From positions 1 through 24,784 of the IMG/VR virus record IMGVR_UViG_3300009418_000113: a stretch of DNA of 24,784 nt; one strand, given 5' to 3'. This stretch comes from a virus. Positions 17,828-24,784 of this stretch are shown here, piece by piece. The notes under the pieces are model-generated. The model worked only from the letters and a program-made list of their open reading frames with translations, was not told where the DNA came from and ran no database searches. Position 1 is the first letter of the stretch, and each line of letters opens with the position of its first letter. Position numbers and translations under genes: made by a program.

Positions 17828-18252
17828 TTGCCCTCCGCTTTCTTCAAGCTGGCTAAAGATCTTTGGAGATACCAAATCGCTTTTTCAATATCTTGTATGG
17901 AATTCCCCTTATATTGGTGTCTAGCAATATATTTAATTGCATTCCCATCATTGAACCCAAGATGCCAATCTTCAATGGCGTCGATAACTTCGATTTTCCC
18001 AATGTTATAATGAGGGGGGCTGTTGACTTTTTCAGGGATAATTGTCTCCGCGCTCTTTTCCTTCCCGCACTTCTTACATCCTTTCTTTTTCTTTTCCATG
18101 CCGCAATTCTCCTCTCCTGTAATAACAGTTATAGCAGTCCCGTTAATACGTGCGAGATCCGCCGCGGCATCGCCCTGTGTAAAAATAGGATCTTCTCCGA
18201 CAGTTCCAAACCCAAAATCATGGCCGGCCAAGATGCTGTTTTTATTCTTCAT
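17824..18252 (-). CDS. DUF3310-domain protein with N-terminal extension
   Basis: A 142-aa protein. Residues about 75-138 are the DUF3310 domain common in phages: V76-N-S-P-P-H-Y-N, I-E-V-I-D-A-I, N-A-I-K-Y-I-A-R-H, D-I-E-K-A-I-W-Y-L. Its role is not established; it is often near nucleotide genes. Residues 1-50 (H-D-F-G-F-G-T-V, A-A-A-D-L-A-R-I, I-T-V-I-T-G-E-E) are of unknown type, joined by a Lys-rich linker with C59-K-K-C62. A second in-frame ATG with GAGGAG before it lies at residue 52 and would give a shorter DUF3310-only protein; both may be made. It overlaps dut by 11 nt. An open frame upstream of 18252 is inside dut and is rejected. Confidence 0.85.
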   Translation of the reverse strand: MKNKNSILAGHDFGFGTVGEDPIFTQGDAAADLARINGTAITVITGEENCGMEKKKKGCKKCGKEKSAETIIPEKVNSPPHYNIGKIEVIDAIEDWHLGFNDGNAIKYIARHQYKGNSIQDIEKAIWYLQRSLASLKKAEGK

Positions 18253-18766
18253 CTTCCCAGCCCTCACCTTCATCTTCATCCTCGTCTTCATAATCATCGT
18301 AATCATCGGCATCATCGGTACTCCCTAGCGCGGCGCTTCCACGATTAGATAAAGCAATGGGATACTCCTCATAAAGGTCTTCTTCATCCACTTCACTTAT
18401 TCTGAAGTGGATGACTGGCACCAAAACAACCTGTGCTATTTTATCGCCCGGACTTATAATTTGGGTCATATTGCCTATATTATGTAAATCAACAAAAACT
18501 TCTCCATCGTATCCCGAATCAACAACATGTGCGCCGACGACGAGATCTCTTTTGGCGGCGATGCTCGATCGGTTCATAACTTGTAACATATAACCATGAG
18601 GAATACCAAATTTTAAACCAGTTTGAAGGCGCTCACTAAAAGAAGGATCAATCCAAACCTCACTCCCGTTGGCTGGGCTGTAATATACATCCAGTCCCGC
18701 GTCGCTTGGGTTTGCCCGGGACGGATCCTCTACATCAGGCCGAACTTTACTATATTCAAGAATCAT
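18242..18766 (-). CDS. dut: dUTPase with acidic C-terminal tail
   Basis: A 174-aa trimeric-type dUTPase that cuts dUTP to dUMP. Motif I is D22-A-G-L-D-V. Motif II is N65-R-S-S. Motif III is V-V-D83-S-G-Y-D-G-E, motif IV is G107-D-K-I-A-Q, and motif V is R142-G-S-A-A-L-G-S-T. The Phe that stacks on the base in motif V is Leu here. After motif V comes a 24-residue tail made almost only of Asp, Glu, Tyr and Gly, which is not part of the family. The enzyme feeds dUMP to ThyX, encoded upstream in the same operon. The ATG has TTGGAG before it. A possible internal promoter sits at 18901. Confidence 0.93.
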   Translation of the reverse strand: MILEYSKVRPDVEDPSRANPSDAGLDVYYSPANGSEVWIDPSFSERLQTGLKFGIPHGYMLQVMNRSSIAAKRDLVVGAHVVDSGYDGEVFVDLHNIGNMTQIISPGDKIAQVVLVPVIHFRISEVDEEDLYEEYPIALSNRGSAALGSTDDADDYDDYEDEDEDEGEGWEDEE

Positions 18767-19040
18767 TTTTTTTCTCCAAGTGTTTTTTAAAGTCTTCTAT
18801 AACTAGTTTTGCTCTTTCCCAGCACTCTGGGCAATAGAGATTTACTTTTTCTTCTTTTTCTCGCACAACAACACTCCATGACATTACATGCTCTTTGTTC
18901 ATTTTATCAAAAGGTTCTTCGCATGTCAAACAATTTGAAGCAATTTTCCCAAAAAGTGCAATTTTTGTTGCCATCTCTTTTTCAGCATTCTTTTTTAATT
19001 TGTTTGCGCGCTTACGCCGCAGTTTTCTAGAAAAGCTCAT
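18756..19040 (-). CDS. Zinc-ribbon protein (94 aa)
   Basis: Basic N-terminus (K-L-R-R-K-R-A-N-K-L-K-K), then C37-L-T-C40-E-E-P-F-D-K and, about 27 residues on, Y-C70-P-E-C73-W-E-R-A. Two CxxC pairs at this distance form a typical zinc ribbon. Between them are the strands V-M-S-W-S-V-V-V-R-E and K-V-N-L-Y. It may bind nucleic acid or RNA polymerase. It sits between dnaE and dut. AGGAAG precedes ATG 19040, and it overlaps dut by 11 nt. Confidence 0.82.
   Translation of the reverse strand: MSFSRKLRRKRANKLKKNAEKEMATKIALFGKIASNCLTCEEPFDKMNKEHVMSWSVVVREKEEKVNLYCPECWERAKLVIEDFKKHLEKKNDS
18901..18929 (-). promoter_or_regulatory. Possible internal promoter ahead of dut
   Basis: TTGACA at 18929-18924, 17-bp spacer, TAAAAT at 18906-18901, inside the zinc-ribbon gene. 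It would start transcripts about 130 nt before dut. It could be chance, because the protein-coding motif C-L-T-C-E-E-P-F-D-K fixes most of these bases. Confidence 0.25.
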
Positions 19041-19057
19041 TTATCTTCCTATCTTAA

Positions 19058-22000
19058 TTAGGCTAACATCCTAAAATTATATTTAATTGAGCGAGTGCTA
19101 AACCCCCACTGCTCATCATAATCAAGTTTACTCATATACGGGTGATTTAAATATATTTCATCCCGCTCTGGATTAACGCCCCAACACTTAATTGAAGTAA
19201 CAGTTGAAGTGTCATCAATCACTTTAAGAATCCAATATGTTTTACCATTCTTTGTTTTCTTTGGGATCACTTCTCTTGGAATAAACCAGGCCACTCCTAA
19301 ATCGTTGTCCCACTCTCCGATAGGCGGCACCTTATAATGGGCCAACCTTTGTTTAACGGCACCATCTAAAACCAAGTTCATAGGAAATATGCCGGTAAGA
19401 GAAACGAGATTATTAATTTTTTCTTCATCATTAAAATCACCCTCCGGAGAATACAGTCCTATGTTTTCTTCAAATTTCTTCAAACTTTTTGGACGATCAA
19501 CAACTGCCGCAGACCAAAAATGTTTTAATCCAGTAAAGCGATCGTCAACAAGGTTGCTTACGGCGCCGCTTCGGACTAGAACGTCCAGCGCCTTTTTATT
19601 TAATTTACTGTATATAATATTATCATTAAAAAGAAACTCTTCCACAGTATTAAAAGGTCGATTATTAATAATCTGCTCAATTGCTTTATCTCCCAGCCCC
19701 TTTAATGAAGTTAGGGGCTGAATTAAAGTTTTATTATCTGAATCAATTTCCCAAACAATACCAGAATTATTAATATCAATTGGCTTCACCTTAAATTTAA
19801 ATTTCTTTGCCAAGTTAATTGCTTTCTCTTTTCTAGTTTCAGGCTCTTTGTCCAAAAATGCAGCCATCCACTCTGCGGGATAATAATTAAAAAGCCATGC
19901 ACACTGATAAGAAATGACTGAGTAAGAAACAGCATGGGATTTGTTGAAGCCGTATCCAGAAAAGAACTCAAATTTTTGCCACATTTCGTTAGCCCATTTT
20001 TTAGTTAAGCCCTTTTCTATGCAGCCTGCAACAAACTTAAGTTTTAGTTTAGTTTTCTGTTTTTCGACTGCTCCAGTTCCCTTTTTTGTGAGAAGTTTGC
20101 GAAGTTTGTTGCCCTCGTCCAAACTAAAGTCCTTACCAAGTTTGTGGGCTAAAAGAGCAATTTGCTCTTGAAAAATAAGAAAGCCATAAGTTTCTTCGGT
20201 CAAGTCTTTGACATGATCATGTTCATACGAAATATCTTCCGGTGCCCTCTTCGCTCTTACGTAAAGCTTATCAACATTTGCTCCAAGTGGTCCGGGCCGG
20301 TAAATAGAAGTAATGGCGGCAACATCAATAATGTTTCTAGGTTTTGCTTTCCGGCAAAATTTTTGAGCGCCATTTTCAGTGAATTGGAATATGCCAGCCC
20401 ACTTCCCCTTATGAAAAATGTTTTCATAAACCTTCTGATCATAAAGATCTATTTTGTCTGGGTGTAAAATATTATCATAATACTTTTTTATGTCCTCAAA
20501 TGTAGGACTTTTAACACCATGGTGTCGCTTTAATATGTGACCTATCGCGCCTTCAATCATTTTAAGGGTGGAGAGGCCAAGAACATCAAATTTAATAAAA
20601 CCCATTGGCTCCAAATGACGCACATTTTGCCCTTCGGACCATGGCGTTTGAGTTATACCTCCGCTATTAATCAAAGGCATATACTTATCTAAGTCTTCTC
20701 CAATAACAATGCCGCCGGCGTGGCGAGAAACAGAGCGCATTTGGCCATATAAAATCTTAATATGATTTGCAACATGTGGATATTTATGAAGAAAATTCTT
20801 AAGTGATTCTGAAAACTCCATAACCTCTTCAAACGTAGGGTTATAAACGCCAGACTTAATACCATGTTTTTTCTTAGCGACAGGAGTCGCTTCCTTCAAC
20901 ATCCGAGAAGTAACTCCATTAACTTCCGTGAATGGAATCTCATAAAACTTAGAAATATCTTTAATTAACGATCGCAATTGAAGAGTGTTAAAATTTGATA
21001 TGGGTACAACCTTGTCTCCTCCCCATTCCTCAATCAACATTTCCTTTAGTTCCATTGGGTCCGATACATCATAATCAATATCAGGATAATCTTTAGTATC
21101 TCTGCGTAAAAAGCGCGAGAAAAGAAGATTGTATTTGATAGGATCAATTTGTGTAATTCCCAGTGCATATGCAACCAGAGAGCCGGCAGCAGATCCTCGG
21201 CCTGGACCTGTTAATTGTACTGAATTTGCTTTATCAACTACTGCTTTCATTGTGAGAAAATATTTACTAAATCCTCTTTCTTCAATGACCCCCAACTCCT
21301 CTTTGAGGCGAGTTGTATATATATCGTTGGTATACAAATCTAAAGTGCGAAGACCTTCAAAACAAAGTTGAGAGAGTGTCTGCGGAGCAGTAAACCCGGG
21401 TGGTACCACAAAGTCTGGTAATCTTACTGTACTATCTGGCAAAAACGCCTCTATGCGATTATGCGCTATATTATGTGTTTCTTTAATTGAAGCGAGGACA
21501 AGATCATCATCGTAGCTGGCGCCACATTCCTTAGAGTACTTCTTATAAGATTCCCACATTTGATCGCCATTTTTTGGGTAAAGCTCATAACCAATTTCTT
21601 GAATACCAATTGGAAGCTCAGAAGTCATCCATGATGGCATTCCCCCTTTGCCAAGCCATCCTAAGCGCTTATATAATTCTCTGTCCTTCCACGCCTGCGG
21701 AGATGGATAGTGACTATCCGCTGTAGATATTAAACTAAAACCATATTTTTCAGAAGTTTGAATAATAAAGTTATTTAGTTCATGTTGTTCGGGTACATTA
21801 TTCCATTGTAACTCCCCATACCATCTATCTCCAAAAATATCCATCATCTTTTCTGTGGTTTTTCTCATGGCCTCTAAGACGGCGGCTTGGCCACTTTCTC
21901 TATTTTCCCAATAATTTCCAGCGTATACACCACCAAGACATGCGCTTGCTGCAATAACGCCTTCATTATGTTTTTTCAGCATCTTATAATCAACGCGAGG

Positions 22001-22489
22001 AAAGCGATAAAAGCTTTCCTTCGAGAAAGATTTTGAAACCATTTTGAAAATATTAGTAAGCCCAATCTGATTTTGGGCCAATAAGATTAAGTGGCGCCTC
22101 CTGTTTAATATGTTTTTAACTGTCGCCTTTGATGAGCCCTCATCCTCAATTGTTGTAGCAGATCTGGAATCGTCTAAACCACGTTTCGCCTTTTTATCTT
22201 CCTTTGCTCGTTCGTATTCTTCTTTCCACTCTGAAATGCTCGGTAGAAAATATGCCTCTACTCCAAAAATAGGTTTAAAGTTTTTACCTTCTTCTTGCAT
22301 TTTTTTGGCGTGCAATACCTGATATGCCATTCCATTCATGTTTCCATGATCTGTTAAAGCCAGCGCGTCGCAGCCATTCTCATATGCAAAATTCATATGT
22401 TCTTGAGGGTATCCAAGTCCATCAAACGGTGACCCTACCCCACTATGAGCGTGCAACCCAACAAAAGGTATTTTACTTGTCTTCTTCAT
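19058..22489 (-). CDS. dnaE: DNA polymerase III alpha subunit (family C, DnaE type)
   Basis: A 1143-aa family C polymerase. The PHP domain has H13-A-H15-S, T-D47-H48-G-N, E78, H133, C184 and D258-S-H260, so its metal site looks complete and might support proofreading. The polymerase centre has G-P-G-R-G-S-A-A-G-S (428-437) and the catalytic Asps D470-I-D472 and D635 (K-F-D-V-L-G-L). Other family blocks are Y-R-P-G-P-L-G (730-736), F-Q-E-Q-I-A and G-F-N-K-S-H-A-V-S-Y. A helix-hairpin-helix (L-K-G-L-G-D-K-A-I) and an OB-like end follow. No separate exonuclease gene is visible. It would be the phage replicase. The start is ATG 22489 with TTGGAG; the TTG at 22501 is rejected. It overlaps the preceding gene by 17 nt. 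Confidence 0.96.
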   Translation of the reverse strand: MKKTSKIPFVGLHAHSGVGSPFDGLGYPQEHMNFAYENGCDALALTDHGNMNGMAYQVLHAKKMQEEGKNFKPIFGVEAYFLPSISEWKEEYERAKEDKKAKRGLDDSRSATTIEDEGSSKATVKNILNRRRHLILLAQNQIGLTNIFKMVSKSFSKESFYRFPRVDYKMLKKHNEGVIAASACLGGVYAGNYWENRESGQAAVLEAMRKTTEKMMDIFGDRWYGELQWNNVPEQHELNNFIIQTSEKYGFSLISTADSHYPSPQAWKDRELYKRLGWLGKGGMPSWMTSELPIGIQEIGYELYPKNGDQMWESYKKYSKECGASYDDDLVLASIKETHNIAHNRIEAFLPDSTVRLPDFVVPPGFTAPQTLSQLCFEGLRTLDLYTNDIYTTRLKEELGVIEERGFSKYFLTMKAVVDKANSVQLTGPGRGSAAGSLVAYALGITQIDPIKYNLLFSRFLRRDTKDYPDIDYDVSDPMELKEMLIEEWGGDKVVPISNFNTLQLRSLIKDISKFYEIPFTEVNGVTSRMLKEATPVAKKKHGIKSGVYNPTFEEVMEFSESLKNFLHKYPHVANHIKILYGQMRSVSRHAGGIVIGEDLDKYMPLINSGGITQTPWSEGQNVRHLEPMGFIKFDVLGLSTLKMIEGAIGHILKRHHGVKSPTFEDIKKYYDNILHPDKIDLYDQKVYENIFHKGKWAGIFQFTENGAQKFCRKAKPRNIIDVAAITSIYRPGPLGANVDKLYVRAKRAPEDISYEHDHVKDLTEETYGFLIFQEQIALLAHKLGKDFSLDEGNKLRKLLTKKGTGAVEKQKTKLKLKFVAGCIEKGLTKKWANEMWQKFEFFSGYGFNKSHAVSYSVISYQCAWLFNYYPAEWMAAFLDKEPETRKEKAINLAKKFKFKVKPIDINNSGIVWEIDSDNKTLIQPLTSLKGLGDKAIEQIINNRPFNTVEEFLFNDNIIYSKLNKKALDVLVRSGAVSNLVDDRFTGLKHFWSAAVVDRPKSLKKFEENIGLYSPEGDFNDEEKINNLVSLTGIFPMNLVLDGAVKQRLAHYKVPPIGEWDNDLGVAWFIPREVIPKKTKNGKTYWILKVIDDTSTVTSIKCWGVNPERDEIYLNHPYMSKLDYDEQWGFSTRSIKYNFRMLA

Positions 22490-23363
22490 TATCAACTCCA
22501 ATCATATTCCACTCATGATATCCTAACACATCGCCCGCAGGTCTGTCAAGAGAAATATCACTTCCTAAAAAAGTTTTTAATCCGTGCCAGCTTCCTATAT
22601 TGTAATACCATGGTACCTCCAATTTGGTATCTTCCATCTTAACACATTTAAATATTTTGTCAAGCTCAAAAAACCTACCTGACCACCTCTCTTCTATCGG
22701 AATTCTTTTTGGCGCATCATAATCTGCAAACTCGCCCGTTCCTTCTTTTCTAATAATTTTGCGAGCTTCTTTAAAATCTTCAGCATCAAAAGTAAATCCT
22801 AAGTATTCATTATTTTTTATTGTTTTGTCCTTAAAAGAAACGTGAAAATCTTTTTTGCTGGATATTTTACTTCGATAGGGTATTACTAATGTAGGGTCAT
22901 AAATTCCATATGGAAATGCTGCATAATATTTATCAGGCACCACCCACTTACTTATGGTTTTACTTAGCCAATATGAAGTTAGGGCACCATAAAGCACGCT
23001 CCACCCCAGACAGTCTCTTTTGTCACGGTCCTTTGGGTGGATAGGAACATAATAAATTGGTATCGTTCTTTCAAATTGTTTGGGTGCGCGCTTTCTTGGT
23101 AAATCATATTTTAATGGATCTTGTACAAAGTCCCCAAGGCGATGTCTTATTAAAGGTTGCATATCGTCATGACAAACAATCCATATAGTTTCGCACCCTG
23201 CACAAGCACATTCCCAAACTGCCCTTTCAACAGCCAAATAATTTTCACTGATCGGCTGTAAACAATCATGCCATGGAAAATTAAAATCTAATTCCTGGCC
23301 CGCTACAGGAATGATACCTGATAAATGAAAACTGGTTGTAATTTGTATACCCCCTTCAATCAT
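22473..23363 (-). CDS. Nucleotidyltransferase-like protein (296 aa)
   Basis: The first 80 residues recall NTP-transferase (GlmU/RmlA-like) folds: S-G-I-I-P-V-A-G, then C-L-Q-P-I, L-A-V-E-R-A-V-W-E-C-A-C-A-G-C-E-T-I-W-I-V-C-H-D-D and P-L-I-R-H-R-L-G-D. The usual G-G-x-G-T-R-L loop is not present; V-A-G-Q-E-L-D replaces it. Later parts hold I-Y-Y-V-P-I-H-P-K-D-R-D-K-R-D and W-S-V-L-Y-G-A, and the C-terminal half is mixed. Substrate and reaction are unknown. It is coupled to the gene before (ATGA, with GGAG) and to dnaE after it, and the three may form one functional set. Confidence 0.72.
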   Translation of the reverse strand: MIEGGIQITTSFHLSGIIPVAGQELDFNFPWHDCLQPISENYLAVERAVWECACAGCETIWIVCHDDMQPLIRHRLGDFVQDPLKYDLPRKRAPKQFERTIPIYYVPIHPKDRDKRDCLGWSVLYGALTSYWLSKTISKWVVPDKYYAAFPYGIYDPTLVIPYRSKISSKKDFHVSFKDKTIKNNEYLGFTFDAEDFKEARKIIRKEGTGEFADYDAPKRIPIEERWSGRFFELDKIFKCVKMEDTKLEVPWYYNIGSWHGLKTFLGSDISLDRPAGDVLGYHEWNMIGVDNEEDK

Positions 23364-24100
23364 TTAAACTCCAACTTATCTGTATTCTCGTAGGTGTGCA
23401 TAGCTGCTTTCATTATTTCCCTCTTTGTAACCTCTAAGTTTAAAGCATATTGGTTATTACCCCCGCACTTTCTCCCTCCAATGCCCGCTTCTTTCATCAT
23501 CGCCATAACTTTAAATTTTGCATACGTGTCAGAATATTCAAAATCCTCCAACTGCTCCTTCTGCAAATAAGAAACGGCCACAATGTCCTTTCTGTTGGGG
23601 TGGTGGCCATCAATTCTATCGGATGGATAAAAATGAACCTCTTTTACAAAGTTGTCTTCAGTTTCCCAAAAAGTGTTTGGATGTGTCTGACATGATTTAG
23701 ATATAATCCAGTCTAACACTACAAAATCTTTATTTTCTTTTGTTGGGAGAGGGAGGCCCGCGACGTTTTCATCATCAAATAGAATAACATTGTTATAATC
23801 AAATTTAATGACACGAGCATCCTTTGTGGTAACACTTATGTCACCTTCTTTGATCCTCACATGTTGCGCCTTTGTTCCTAATAAATTTAAACCCGCGTTG
23901 GAAAGTAAATAATATAAATTATGCCATTTATATAAATTGTTCTCAGCGCGGGAAAGCCACCCTTCTTTTTCAAATCCATGTGGCTTCTGGACTTTGTTTA
24001 TTATTAAAGGAATATTATTTTCATAAGAATAAAGGAGAGCCGCTAAACTACCCCCCACCACCACCTTATTCAAATGGCGCTGTGGGATCTTAATCAGCAA
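23360..24100 (-). CDS. Rossmann-like protein of unknown function (246 aa)
   Basis: The N-terminus N-K-V-V-V-G-G-S-L-A-A-L-L-Y-S-Y-E-N-N-I-P-L-I-I resembles a dinucleotide-binding beta-alpha-beta (as in flavin or UDP-galactopyranose-mutase proteins), although only G-G-S is present instead of G-x-G-x-x-G. Middle strands V-I-L-F-D-D and F-V-V-L-D-W-I follow, then D-R-I-D-G-H-H-P-N-R-K-D and a Gly-rich G-I-G-G-R-K-C-G-G-N-N. The start may be GTG 24103 or TTG 24100; TTG has better distance from AGGA. It is coupled to the nucleotidyltransferase-like gene. Activity cannot be inferred beyond a possible cofactor. Confidence 0.68.
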   Translation of the reverse strand: MLIKIPQRHLNKVVVGGSLAALLYSYENNIPLIINKVQKPHGFEKEGWLSRAENNLYKWHNLYYLLSNAGLNLLGTKAQHVRIKEGDISVTTKDARVIKFDYNNVILFDDENVAGLPLPTKENKDFVVLDWIISKSCQTHPNTFWETEDNFVKEVHFYPSDRIDGHHPNRKDIVAVSYLQKEQLEDFEYSDTYAKFKVMAMMKEAGIGGRKCGGNNQYALNLEVTKREIMKAAMHTYENTDKLEFK

Positions 24101-24272
24101 CACTTTCCTGTAAACGCTTATCTATCTTTTTAAAGACTTCATGAAGCTCATCTAGGTTTTCTGTTTTTTTCCAGAAGGCCCACTCAGCCGGTCGAGAGGA
24201 AAAATATTTTAATTTTTTCGCTAGCTGGGTTCTGAGCGCAATTAGCTCTTCTCTTGAAATATCAAGATACAT
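24090..24272 (-). CDS. Small helical protein (60 aa)
   Basis: Two amphipathic helices: R-E-E-L-I-A-L-R-T-Q-L-A-K-K-L and L-D-E-L-H-E-V-F-K-K-I-D-K-R-L, joined by a loop with P-A-E-W-A-F-W-K-K. No motif is recognised. TGGAG lies six bases before ATG 24272. It overlaps the Rossmann-like gene by 11-14 nt and is 27 nt after the secreted protein. Confidence 0.65.
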   Translation of the reverse strand: MYLDISREELIALRTQLAKKLKYFSSRPAEWAFWKKTENLDELHEVFKKIDKRLQESVAD

Positions 24273-24299
24273 TTATAACTCCATTCTTTTATTAAAAAA

Positions 24300-24611
24300 T
24301 TATCGAACTTTATTTTTTCCAAAATTTTGGAACATTTTAGAGTATTTGGTGTCAACTTTTTTAAGGCCCTGGCCCCACTCTTGTAAGAGCAAAGAATAAC
24401 ACCCATTTTTAATGGCAGGCACACTGTTGCTACCCAGCGGGCTACATTTCTTTTTTCCCTGCTTATAAATGCTATGAATTGCATTGCGTTGTTTTATCAA
24501 ATGACGACTCCACTCCGCGACGATTTTATCATAATTTTTGTTTGTGGCTTCCGCATGTGTTGTTGCTGGTAGTCCCACCAAAATCAACATAATTATTAAA
24601 TATTTTACCAT
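24300..24611 (-). CDS. Small exported protein (103 aa)
   Basis: A clear signal peptide: K3, a hydrophobic core Y-L-I-I-M-L-I-L-V-G-L and a probable cut after T-T-H-A20. The mature part of about 83 residues is basic and helical, with two cysteines (C56 and C71) that could pair in the periplasm: K-K-K-C-S-P-L-G and N-G-C-Y-S. There is no lipobox. It may act in the periplasm or cell envelope of the infected host, but no family is recognised. AGGAG precedes ATG 24611, which overlaps the thyX stop by one base. Confidence 0.78.
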   Translation of the reverse strand: MVKYLIIMLILVGLPATTHAEATNKNYDKIVAEWSRHLIKQRNAIHSIYKQGKKKCSPLGSNSVPAIKNGCYSLLLQEWGQGLKKVDTKYSKMFQNFGKNKVR

Positions 24612-24784
24612 TATCTTTTCTCCTCGACTGTTATTTCCTTAAGGGCTTCAGTGCTCACTGGAAATAGATCTTTTGCTATAGTTAAACAAGCTTTCGCTAC
24701 TTTTTGTATTTCCCATTGTGCGCCTGAATGTGTACGTAATGTTATGAATTTAAATAGGTTATTTAAATTGCAAGTGCCATAATA
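24611..24784 (-). CDS. thyX: Flavin-dependent thymidylate synthase, C-terminal part
   Basis: The last 57 codons of a gene cut by the right edge of the window. The residues Y-Y-G-T-C-N-L-N-N-L-F-K-F-I-T-L-R and S-G-A-Q-W-E-I-Q-K-V-A-K match the ThyX C-terminal part (N-x-R-S-L-x-x-F-L-x-L-R, A-Q-W-E-I-R). ThyX makes dTMP from dUMP using FAD, NADPH and methylene-THF. The N-terminal flavin-site motif (RHRxxSxNE) lies outside the window, so activity cannot be judged. It shares the operon with dut, which makes dUMP. The stop TAA overlaps the next ATG (TAATG). Confidence 0.9.
   Translation of the reverse strand, partial: YYGTCNLNNLFKFITLRTHSGAQWEIQKVAKACLTIAKDLFPVSTEALKEITVEEKR

Noticed and set aside
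17827-17875. Longer IMPDH/GMPR protein starting at 17875
   Set aside because: The extra 16 residues lie in the DUF3310 gene, do not match the family's N-terminus, and ATG 17827 has a strong GGAGGG.
18252-18315. Longer DUF3310 protein starting at 18315
   Set aside because: The extra Met/Lys/Thr-rich residues come from the acidic repeat of dut read in another frame.
22525-22554. TTGACA with TAGGAT 18 bp away inside the nucleotidyltransferase-like gene, as a dnaE promoter
   Set aside because: The spacer is long and GC-rich, and the bases code for a well-placed L-D-R-P-A-G segment. Chance match is more likely.
22626-22660. TTGACA-16-TAAGAT inside the nucleotidyltransferase-like gene
   Set aside because: It is fully inside coding DNA, with a codon pattern that explains it, and no gene starts soon after it.
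1-24784. CRISPR array, insertion sequence, integrase or attachment site
   Set aside because: No regular spaced repeats, no transposase or integrase motifs and no tRNA gene were seen. The repeated 'aaatcaccgactttcat' words are the 5' ends of GDLV genes.

Overview
The window looks like part of the genome of a large tailed dsDNA phage (Caudoviricetes), probably marine or environmental. All 45 coding regions I support lie on the minus strand. They are tightly packed, mostly with 1-17 nt overlaps, and have strong GGAG-type ribosome sites. The gene mix is typical of a virus: flavin-dependent thymidylate synthase (cut by the right edge), a family C DNA polymerase, dUTPase, a DUF3310 protein, an IMPDH/GMP-reductase-family enzyme, glutaredoxin, a ClpP-like protease, a PG-binding plus amidase_2 cell-wall hydrolase, GroEL and many small orphan proteins. 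I see no tRNA, rRNA, CRISPR array or insertion sequence. The host cannot be named from this sequence. Promoters of plain sigma-70 form suggest use of a bacterial housekeeping RNA polymerase.

Transcription runs from high to low coordinates. The right half (about 24784 to 11765) reads as one long operon with no clear intergenic promoter: thyX, a secreted protein, a small helical protein, a Rossmann-like protein, a nucleotidyltransferase-like protein, dnaE, a zinc ribbon, dut, DUF3310, guaB/guaC-like, an RHH-like protein, a sigma region 4-like protein, an acidic scaffold-like protein, two small proteins, a ClpP-like protease, the amidase, and a 503-aa protein with a weak nuclease signature. This combines dNTP and GTP supply, replication, regulation and particle/lysis functions.

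The left half is cut into short units by eight promoters with TTGACA -35 boxes and 16-17 bp spacers. groEL starts one unit together with a coiled-coil/TM protein. The next unit carries small proteins, glutaredoxin, two membrane proteins, a PAP2 lipid phosphatase and a free-standing LeuA regulatory-domain protein. Then comes an array of very small 'M-K-V-G-D-L-V' proteins (11 copies in the window) interrupted by a GIY-YIG nuclease gene. Inside this array is a 117-nt stretch closed by a perfect 11-bp helix, which I think is a structured RNA or leader. The left end carries a 222-aa protein, a MoxR-like AAA+ ATPase, a VWA/HExxH protein (probable ATPase partner) and a double CCHC zinc-knuckle protein, each with its own promoter.

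The points I find most unusual are: the GDLV gene chain, whose conserved N-terminal 'GD' codons carry the stop codon of the gene before; the structured RNA; the MoxR-VWA metallopeptidase pair, with one gene that looks leaderless; the viral double zinc-knuckle protein; the orphan LeuA-type domain; and a ClpP-like protease with Asn where the catalytic Asp should be.
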